Below, piece by piece: positions 55,736-64,000 of a stretch of DNA of 64,000 nt. This DNA comes from Posidonia oceanica (Eukaryota; Streptophyta; Magnoliopsida; Alismatales; Posidoniaceae): positions 126,823,001 through 126,887,000 of the forward strand of contig JAZBRS010000029.1 of assembly GCA_037176725.1 (NCBI GenBank), written 5' to 3'. The translations under genes and the position numbers were made by a program. The stretch's first letter is position 1. The number at the start of each line of letters is the position of its first letter. Under the pieces are notes generated by a model. It saw only the letters and a program-made list of their open reading frames with translations. It did not search any database and was not told the DNA's origin.

Positions 55736-55740
55736 ATCCC
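55736..55740 (+). other. Target site duplication ATCCC, right copy
   Basis: Directly follows the outer LTR end and matches 16161-16165. The Tekay gag continues after it. Confidence 0.85.
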
Positions 55741-56850
55741 TAGCTCTATTGGGAGGGCCAGGACAGTTCCTCAAGATATGTCCCAACTTCTTGTAATTAT
55801 AGCAGACCACATTAACCAATGCCTGCTGCTGACGTGGACACTTAGCAGCCACATGCCCCACCTAACCGCAGAGGAAGCAAGCTTTCCCTGTCTACGGAGC
55901 GCCATTGGATCCTGCTTGACTAAATCTAGTACTGCTCCTCCCAGCAAAATTGTGCCTTCCATGGACAACAGTGTCGGCACGCTCCTTACTTTTTTTTCCT
56001 GATCTCCCAGAATTATGAAAGCTTGGCACCTTGGAGACAGAGAATCGTGGTACGGACATCTTGGCCTTTCCCTTTGGTTAACTCTCTTTGTACCTTTTAA
56101 ATTGGGATGCCATATTCACCACTTCCTGCAAAGTTTGACAATGACAATCCATGACCTTCATCTTCAATCACGGTTGTAGGCCTTCCAGATACCTCTTGGC
56201 CCTGCACTCCTCTGAATCTAAGGTCTGAGCAAATCACTTGAGGTGAGAGAAAGTAGCCTCATACTCGGCCACAGATATACTTCCGTGTTGTAGACCCCAA
56301 AATTCCCTGTCCAACCGGTCTCTTTCATTGTCCGCAAAATACTTCTCATAGAAGGCATCTCAAAAGTACTTCCATGAAATCATCAACAAATCAGAGTTAA
56401 GGAACCTTAGGCATCGCGTGGCTCTCCACCACTTATCGGCGTCACCCTCTAGTAGGAAGCCAGCCGCACCAAATTTTCTTCTGGGCATGTCATGCTCTCT
56501 AGAATCTTCTCCACCCTCAGCAACCAGGCCTCGCACTCCTTGGGTCTGTCACTACCCTTGAAGGTCGGAGCATGTAGACGACTCAGTTGTTTCAATCATT
56601 GGTCACCCTTAGACCCTCTAGAGTTGCTCTTCCTGAAGGAATGTACATTCCTATGCACCATGCTCTTCAACTCCTCCTACATCCCACGACACCTATCGTC
56701 CTCAACTAGACTCACAATTCGATCACCAAAAATACAATCGAGTAGGAAACAAATCCCAAAACAATAACTTACAATACTCTAAGCTACTAAAACACATCCA
56801 AACCCCATGTGGACAACTCACAACTGGTACCCATAGAGACCTCAGGTGTT
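55741..56850 (-). pseudogene. Tekay/Del-like gag, 5' part of the split element
   Basis: On the minus strand: LSRLHAPTFKGSDRPKECEA, WLLRVEKILESMTCPEENLV, LLEGDADKWWRATR and FYEKYFADNERDRL, then ISVAEYEATFSHLK. The zinc-finger region follows: MGHVAAKCPRQQQ and CYNYKKLGHILRNCPGPP, where the second knuckle has lost a cysteine. Many stops interrupt it. It joins the protease at 16033 if the 39.6-kb insertion is removed. No LTR or methionine-type PBS was recognised further up. Confidence 0.8.
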
Positions 56851-59800
56851 ACACCTCCTCTCCTATTTGATGCCTATCATCACTCCTAACCTACTTATAT
56901 CGTCATTATTAGGCCTAGATCTCTTGGGTTGGGCTACGCGGCACCCATCCAATGGTTGGAGAATCCAACCTGCATCAAAGATATTATAACCCTATAAGAG
57001 TTTTAGAGAAAGATGGTGTCCACAAAAATGTCAAGGGAACCTTTGCGTTGGGTCGTGGACCAACTGACAACTGACAACTGTGTTTCGGCAACAATAGAAA
57101 GAGATCACATGGTTGGTCGGTGTCCCATCGCCTCACAAAAATAGCATCAGTTTGCTGTTTCGTTCAAGTTTTGAATCAAGAACCATGTGGAACAGTGATC
57201 AGTGATCTCATGTGTATATGAAAGATAAGAAGGTAGCAGGTAGAGTGGCCTCTCGCTCTTCTATCTTATAGGCATCTTTGTTTGTTCATTGTTCTCGCCG
57301 AAGAATCACCTTCTTGTACCTGATTGATTCCCTTAAAGATTATTAGATTTTTTTTTATTATCACCAAAAAAAATATTTAAAGGTGGTAACTCATAAAAAA
57401 AAGAAGGAATTGAACTCCACTTTCATCTAAATCAAATAGTGAAGTTGACTAGAGTGTTATGATTTCTTAGTTTCCATTAGATTCAAATCTTGATACGATT
57501 TTTTTTAAAATCGGGACGGTAGTCAATGTATATGTCCACCCATAGGTACAGAGAGAGTGGTTCATGCTTAAGTAAGAGAAAATCACATTGAAAATCTCAT
57601 CAATGATCTATTATTAGTGATGTTGGGATTCAAACTCTGGGTCTTCTCGAATGCGAAGAGACCTTACAAATCTTGATACTATTATATGAAAACAACCCTA
57701 CCATTTAAATACCATTACAAAACTCAACTTCCATCAAAACAAAAGAGGATATATGTTAGAGGAAGTTTGTATTCCTTCCGAATTGGATGAAAGATAAACT
57801 CTCTAATTGAAGAGTTCCTTTGATTTTCTTGTTTCTTGCTGTTTTATTCCCTTCGACACTTGAAAAGCAAACAAAAATTTGCATTTCCATAGACAAAAAA
57901 AAAAGAAATCAAATAATAAAGTTCAAAATTTAATTCTAACTGCATTATTTGAACCCTTTTTGGATTTGAAACTCTGTCATATCAAACAAAGCTTAAGGAC
58001 AAATATCTATATATTTGAGCCCTACCACCAATGTTCTTGTTTTCTTCTTGAAAAATTAAAATAAAAAATGTATCATATTCTTATCCACCACATGTCTATC
58101 ATATGTGTTAATCTTAAACTAGTTAAAGTATTTTTATGTTATTGATTAAAGTAATTAAGTTTGACGGTTGGACTACAAATAGGTTACCATAACCGAATCA
58201 CAGAGAATTTGAACTACAAATATTCAATTGCATGGTAATTATCTGTGTAAGGTTAAAAACAAAAGATATATTTGGTAAAAAGGTTAAACTCAAATAGACA
58301 TCTACCCATTGGGTGACTGAGTTCAAACCTTATGCACTTGTCTCTTAAACCTCTCAAAATTTAAGTGTAGGCATAAAACTTCTCTAAATTTCTGTATAAA
58401 CATATGTAATAGGTTGAACTTACATAATTCTTGTTTAGGTGGTCTGTTTCAATTTGTATAAAATTGTCTTTATGTTTGATATGAGATAAAGACTAGTCCT
58501 ACAAATGCATACAAAGCTTCAATGAAGGTTTCTGGTCTAAATTTGTGGTTGATATTGTTGAATATGCCTTGAGCTTAGGTAACCCGTTAAACCGATTACA
58601 CCATTCAACACATGTATAACGTAGATCCAAAGTGACCCGATAAATAAAGGAACTTTGAGTTCCTGAGATGTGTGTGTGTGTGTGTGTTAAGGTTAGAGCG
58701 AAATTTGTCATCTTCTTCAATCTTCAATCCCTATTACCTTTGTTAGAGAGAACGGTGTTAGCGACTCTCTAACAGTGGAGAGTCTACGATTTTGGGTTTT
58801 GCATCTTGTACTATTACTCTCATCATATAGTGGAATATATATATATATATATCTCTACCTTGAGGACGTAGACCATTTTTCTTGAACTTCATACATCTTT
58901 GTGTTTACGTGTGTGTTTTTCTTGCTGTGTTCTTTTTTTCTCCTTTTGCTGTTTGATTGTGGTTCATACATATAGACGTGCCTTTCCTAATAGATATATC
59001 ATGCTTAATTTATTTTTTGCAAATTAAATAATATAGAGATTGGACAAAATAATAACTTATAGCACATAAGGTATCAAATTATTAACATAATATTGTAGGT
59101 TAAAAAGAAACTTCAGTTATTCAACTAGTTTCTCGTTTAAAAATTAAATACACATCTAGAACTTGGGCCGACTATTTTATTGGGCCTATGGAACATTTCA
59201 ATCCATGAGTTATTTATCAGAGTTTTTGTTCCGGTTTCAAAGTCTTACTTCAGCATGGTGAATTGGATAGATCTAGTTTTATGAATTTGAACTGTTTATT
59301 AATCTGTGAATCTTCATTGTTAATTTGCGATGGTTGCAAAGGGAAGCCACTATGTCATTCAAAAATGCTCTTGGATGGTTGGGTTCAAATGCATGAAAAG
59401 TTTAATACATTATATCCAGCCACTTATGCTCAATTACTGGTTAAGATTTTGAATTGGAAAGGATCTGAACCCTTACTTTCTGAATACATCAGCTGCCTTT
59501 TAAGCTTATAGTATACCTGTAAATTGAATTAGACAACATAAAGCAAAACTACTCATCCAATTGAAAGTGCAATTGTTCTAAAAGTACTGGAGTCACTACT
59601 TTGTGTAAAACAACTAATGCCATCAACGCATACTTCTAGATAAAATTTGAGCGTATACATTTTCTTTAACAAGGCATAGGCACGAGAAAATATGTCTCAG
59701 TGGGGATTTATACATTCACATTAACTTGAGTGAGAGGTAATGCAACGTAAAATCCATCAAACCATCGTGGTGGGGAATTCCAACCAGCTGTCATACCTTT

Positions 59801-59914
59801 ACGAAATGAAAAGGTGGAGAGATAGACAGATAGATAGAAGAAGAAGAAGAAGAAGAAGAAGAAGAAGAAGAAGAAAGTGGAGGAGGACATGCTTCATTAA
59901 TGAATTCTTCTCCC
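56851..59914. other. Gene-poor AT-rich region
   Basis: No supported gene. It holds simple repeats (TG at 58669-58687, AT at 58835-58852, GAA at 59837-59875) and short, unconvincing open frames, such as an 82-codon one at 59263-59511. The GAA run lies about 40 bp past the stop of the gene at 59915, so probably in its 3' UTR. Confidence 0.5.
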
Positions 59915-60175
59915 TCAATGTGAAGGCCAGAGGAAAGCTCCCATGGCAAACTCACTCTTGCAGGCAAGGTCCCCATTGACAGGCAAACCATACTCCTTAA
60001 GAAGGCAGTCCAGCTTCCACTCCGGCATCTTCTCGTAGTCAGCTCTAGTGTACCTCGGGTAGTGCAATGGCATCTGGAAGACACTACACCTCTCCTCCAT
60101 CTGGCGCCGCCCATTTGGCACAGACACACCACCACAGGCCTTCGCTCCCAAACTCCCAGCTGCAGTCGACCCCAT
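59915..60175 (-). CDS. Short plant-specific protein, DUF7722-like
   Basis: An intact 86-codon frame. After a low-complexity start (MGSTAAGSLGAKACGGVSVP) comes a compact domain: FQMPLHYPRYTRADYEKMPE, then WKLDCLLKEYGLPVNGDLAC, and an end in FAMGAFLWPSH. This arrangement (MPLHYPRY, DYE-M-EW, LL-EYGL, FAMGAFLWP at the very end) matches a family of small angiosperm proteins of unknown function, which I believe is Pfam DUF7722. No membrane segment or signal peptide is visible. A weak TATA-like CTACAAAAGG lies about 75 bp upstream. It is the only ordinary host gene seen, and nothing suggests decay. Confidence 0.8.
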   Translation of the reverse strand: MGSTAAGSLGAKACGGVSVPNGRRQMEERCSVFQMPLHYPRYTRADYEKMPEWKLDCLLKEYGLPVNGDLACKSEFAMGAFLWPSH

Positions 60176-60487
60176 GTATAACTCTTCTTCTCCTTCTAGC
60201 TCGATCGATCTCTTGCACTACACTTCTAACATGTTCGGTTCAGGCCCTTTTGTAGGACAGTTGATGCCGGAGGTGGGAGGGAAGAAAGTCGTGGCCAGAG
60301 GATGGGCATTGATGGCGGTTAATGCGAAGGTTTACGAGATCCGGAAGGAATAGGGGAGATAAGAACCAAGGGACATGCGTGCATGTTACCAGGGTTCACG
60401 TCTTCTTTCACATTTTTGGGTTGGTAGAAAATTAGAAGAACATGGTTGGAATATAGAACTATTCGCCCATGCTTCCATGCATGCATA

Positions 60488-60715
60488 GGTTCCGTTTGGA
60501 CTTACGTTTGAAACCGTTGGTTTTGCTAAAACACATCTTTCCTGAAAAACAGTTCCAAATGGATCTTTCGTCTAGAAGTTTTTTTTTCAAAAGTAATGAT
60601 CAGATTTTCTGTGATTTTGAACTGAAAAATACTACTGTCAGAATAACTGTCATATATAGATTTTGACTAACAGCTTGGTTTTGACTAAAAGCTATAGTTC
60701 GTTCCAAATGGAATC
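60488..60715. mobile_element. Candidate MITE
   Basis: About 228 bp with imperfect terminal inverted repeats (GGTTCCGTTTGGAC at the left; complement GATTCCATTTGGAAC at the right), flanked by ATA on both sides. The GTTTGG-type ends are common in plant MITEs. Family is unassigned. Confidence 0.45.
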
Positions 60716-62240
60716 ATAGTTAATGAGCCTTGTGAATGGAATGAAGCACTCGGCAGAACGGTGTGGATGGATGCTATATTTGGGAAGGTTTTGGTATTGC
60801 AACTTTAGAGAAATATGACTAAGAATAGAGAATGGGTCCAATCATTGTGAACATCTGGTCTTAAATTTTGTTCATTTCTGCAAGTTCCTGTTTATAGTGC
60901 GAGATGTCATGTTAGGTAGGTTAATTCATTGAATAAATTTGATTGGCGTGGACAATTGCTGATCTCCAGTTGATTAGGCTGCAGTCTTCATCTCCATGAT
61001 CGTAAATAGCACCATTGTTGTGGTGTTGCCAGCTTCCCCAAGGCAAGAACCTTCCAGCATAAAGCCATAAACCCATGATTCAGCAGCCAGTGACCAAAGG
61101 GTCATTGTGTGGTTGCTTTGATATTCCAGTAAATTCTATGCATGGCAAACAAAGCTGTCTTTGATTCTTAGATTATTGCAGTTATAGCAGTGTTCTTGAA
61201 TGGTGGGTGGATGTTGATGTGTAACAAGGCAAGTAGTTCTGGTTGAGGTATTGCCATTATTTAACTGTAAACTGAAGAAAGGACCGGATCGAACCTTGTG
61301 AATCATATTGATTTTATTCTTCATTCTGCAAGTAATGATGGACTTATGATATGTGTGGTTGAAAGTGATAATACGTTCTTCTAGTATTAAAGATTAGATT
61401 TACATTAAATCCAAATATGCTCAACATGCTCAAATATTAAATTGCCAAGCTGGTATTGCTTGATGGTACACACAACCCAATTAAGCAAGTGGGAAGGTAT
61501 TGCATAGAAAGAAGCTAAGCAAATGTTAGAATGATTTGCCTGTTGTGTCGTAGCTCTCCAATTGTTGTTTTGGTGTTTTCTGTTTGCCCCTCTAACCAAC
61601 CCTTAACTACTCGTGCCTCGGCATAGATGAAATGCACTCCACGTTTTCCTGCACTCATGCACGCGTCAAGAAAAAAAGATTTAAATTTTTAATTTATAGT
61701 TTGCAACTCATAATCAATTCACTATGGGTAAACAATTCTAGGATTATATTAGGCTCATATATACTCATTATAATTTGCTAATCTAGGACTAATTATCTCC
61801 ATTAGTATTGTCATTTAAATGAATTGCCTCTAGCATGAGGGTTAGATATTGTGAAAGTTTGATTGAATGGACTTATGAGAACTCAATACTTAGATAAAAG
61901 ATAGAGATACATGTTTTCTATCAACAAAAAACTGAGATGTACATGCCAGAGAGATAAAGTATATATATATATGTAACTTAACCAATATTATAACGGTAAT
62001 ATTCAATAGATCCAAAAGAAGAGGCATTTTAAGACAATTGAAAACAATCTTGCATCAAGATAAGTAATGTAGAACTATTAGCAAAAGCTTAATAAGTATT
62101 TGAGTTTTTATTGTTAATTTCTTTTGTGGTGGGTTTTTAAACTTCAAGAAACCATGTCAAATCATTACTCTAAAGATCAAAATTTTCTTCTTCCTATTTA
62201 CATATTTTGCAATTAATTATGTCAAATTTCCCCGACACCG
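60716..62240. other. Intergenic, nothing recognised
   Basis: AT-rich DNA with a short AT repeat near 61963 and no convincing coding frame. Confidence 0.5.
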
Positions 62241-64000
62241 TTCCCCAACAGAACTGTGCGCCACTGCATTAGCCGCCTCCGCTCCTCCAGATTGCTCCCT
62301 CACCTTCTCTGGACGTTGAGGAACCTACCTGAAACTCGGCCGTGCCCTGCCGAGGCCTCCAGCATCACCGACGGTCGGAGCGACGCCTGTCGCGATCCTC
62401 CAACGTCGGGGGAGTGGCCTGCGCATCGTCATGGCCCGGCGAAGCTCCCATCGCACAAAGAATCTCCTTTCCTTGCTTTTAGGCCCTTCCTTTTGGCCAA
62501 AAGTCCCCTGGTTCGCAGCAGCACATTTTCGTCTTCAGCTCCGGCAGCCTTCAGCACTCCTCCGATGACCTACTGCGTTTGTGCTGTCGCCCGAGCTCGC
62601 CGCCTCTTCGCCCGCAGATCTCCGCCGAACCTCCGCTGAGCTCGCTGTGCCGCTGCCTTGGTCGGAGGCAGCCTCCAGCAAGCTGCCCACCCCCTTCACC
62701 GGCAGATGGCTCGTCGGCGGCCATGGTTACTGTGTTAATAGTTTCATTTAACTTTCTGTTTTTTTACTTTATTACATTGAATTTTTATCCAATAATTTAT
62801 TTTATTTGCATTCAAGTCTTGCATCAATTTAGCATGTCATTTAATTTTGATTTTTAACTTTATTGCATTGTATTTAAGTTCAATACTTTATTTTATTTGC
62901 ATTCAAGTCCTGCATCAGTTTAGCATGTCATTTAATTTTGATTTTTAACTTTATTGCATTCCATTTAAGTTCAGTACTTTATTTTATTTGCATTCAAGTC
63001 CTGCATCAGTTTAGCATGTCATTTAATTTTACTTTTTAACTTTATTGCATTGCATTTAAGTTCAGCACTTTATTTTATTTGCACTTAAGTCCTGTATCAG
63101 TTCCAGCAACCATTTAATTTTACTTTTTAACTTTATTGCATTGCATTTAAGTTCAGCACTTTATTTTATTTACACTTAAGTCATGCATACATTCCGGCAG
63201 CCATTTAATTTTGTTTTTTAACTATATTGCATTGCATTTTAATCCAGCACTTTATTTTAATTGCATTTAGGTCCTGCCTGCATCTAGAAGTCATTTAATT
63301 GTATTTTTCAAACTATATTGCATTGCATTTTAATCAAGTACTTTATTTTAATTACATTTAGGTCCTACCTGCATCTAGAAGTCATTTAATTGCATTTTTT
63401 AAGCTATATTGCATTGCATTTTAATCTAGCACTTTATTTTAATTACATTTAGGTCCTGCCTGCATCTAGAAGTCAATTAATTGCATTTTTCAAACTATAT
63501 TGCATTATATTTTAATCCAGTACTTTATTTTAATTGCATTTAGGTTCTGCCTGCATCTAGAAGTCATTTAATTGCATTTTTCAAACTATATTGCATCGCA
63601 TTTACACCCTACACTTTAATTTATTTGCATATATGTCCTGCATGCATTAATCTTTCATTTAACTCTATTTAGCAACCATATTACACTGCAATTTAATACA
63701 ATAGTTTATTTTAATTACATGATAATCCAAATCTTAAACTGTTGCATGCCTTCATGTCTATATTGCTTTGCAATTTAATACAATAAGTTTCTTTTAATTG
63801 CATGTTAGTCCTAATCCTAATCTGTTGCATGCTTGCATGTTTATTTTTTTGCATTGCATATAAGTCTAGCATGTTTCCTGTATTGCATGTAGGTCCAAAT
63901 GTTGTATGCATTCGTAATTGTTCTGCCTTGCACTTAAACCTTACAGTTTTCCAATATTGCATATTAGTCCTTATCTTTTTCTGTTGCATGCATTCACTTA
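62241..64000 (+). repeat. Tat-type LTR fragment running off the window
   Basis: A GC/CT-rich section (62241-62730) passes into a GCATT-rich section with ~91-bp tandem units (TTTAAGTTCAGCACTTTATT recurring at about 62873, 62966, 63055 and 63146, and related forms to 63620). This is the same order as 3050-4640 and 37900-39000. No LTR start was found. Confidence 0.6.

Noticed and set aside
57340..57700. Possible SINE (phrases like GTTTGAATCCCAAC on the minus strand)
   Set aside because: Only a weak B-box-like phrase; no A-box, tail or target duplication could be shown.
59263..59511. 82-codon frame in the gene-poor region
   Set aside because: No recognisable domain, no neighbouring exon and no promoter evidence; the length is expected by chance.

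Overview
The window is nuclear DNA of a flowering plant. It carries plant-only Ty3/gypsy lineages (Athila, Tat/Ogre-like and Tekay/Del-like), plant mobile domain (PMD) proteins and one short plant-specific host gene. The species cannot be named from the sequence. Almost all of it is a stack of nested LTR retrotransposons, like repeat-rich or pericentromeric chromatin of a large genome. Only about 57-62 kb looks like ordinary intergenic DNA around a gene.

Layout. 1-2218: 5' part of a minus-strand Tat-type LTR, full of hairpin arrays. 2219-6201: plus-strand Tat-type LTR, inserted in the 5' LTR of an Athila-like element (rest of that LTR 6202-7212, tRNA-Asp PBS, broken gag-protease gene 8348-10936, 3' LTR 12227-13495). 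13496-14491: end of another Tat-type LTR. 14492-16160 (minus): Tekay-like RNase H/RT/protease remnant; its gag lies at 55741-56850, about 39.6 kb away. The gap is filled by one large insertion (16166-35349 plus 55009-55735) with a perfect 5-bp target duplication, ATCCC. This 'outer' element has a 1.38-kb LTR, a broken gag-pol with two protease domains and a G-patch, a truncated RNase H and no integrase. It also carries three antisense PMD genes (A 25459-26803, B 27632-30958, C 31225-32576) with GT-AG introns, and about 2.4 kb of tandem repeats. Inside its 3' LTR sits a second, 'inner' Tat-type element (35355-55008) with near-identical LTRs of about 5.8 kb, gag but no pol, a tandem array of tRNA-Arg primer-binding sites and hairpin-forming 51-bp repeats. 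56851-62240 is gene-poor single-copy-like DNA with one 86-codon host gene (59915-60175, minus). 62241-64000 is the start of one more Tat-type LTR.

How it works together. No element in view is autonomous. The Athila copy has only gag-protease, the inner element only gag, and the outer element lacks integrase. Mobility would need enzymes in trans. The unusual content is (i) the antisense, intron-bearing, three-gene PMD cassette, (ii) dispersed arrays of short hairpins with paired base changes in their stems, placed in the LTR, the leader and upstream of each antisense gene, and (iii) a tandem PBS array whose units end in a tRNA-3'-end-like sequence, with fossil PBSs inside the LTRs suggesting that the LTR grew stepwise at its 3' end.
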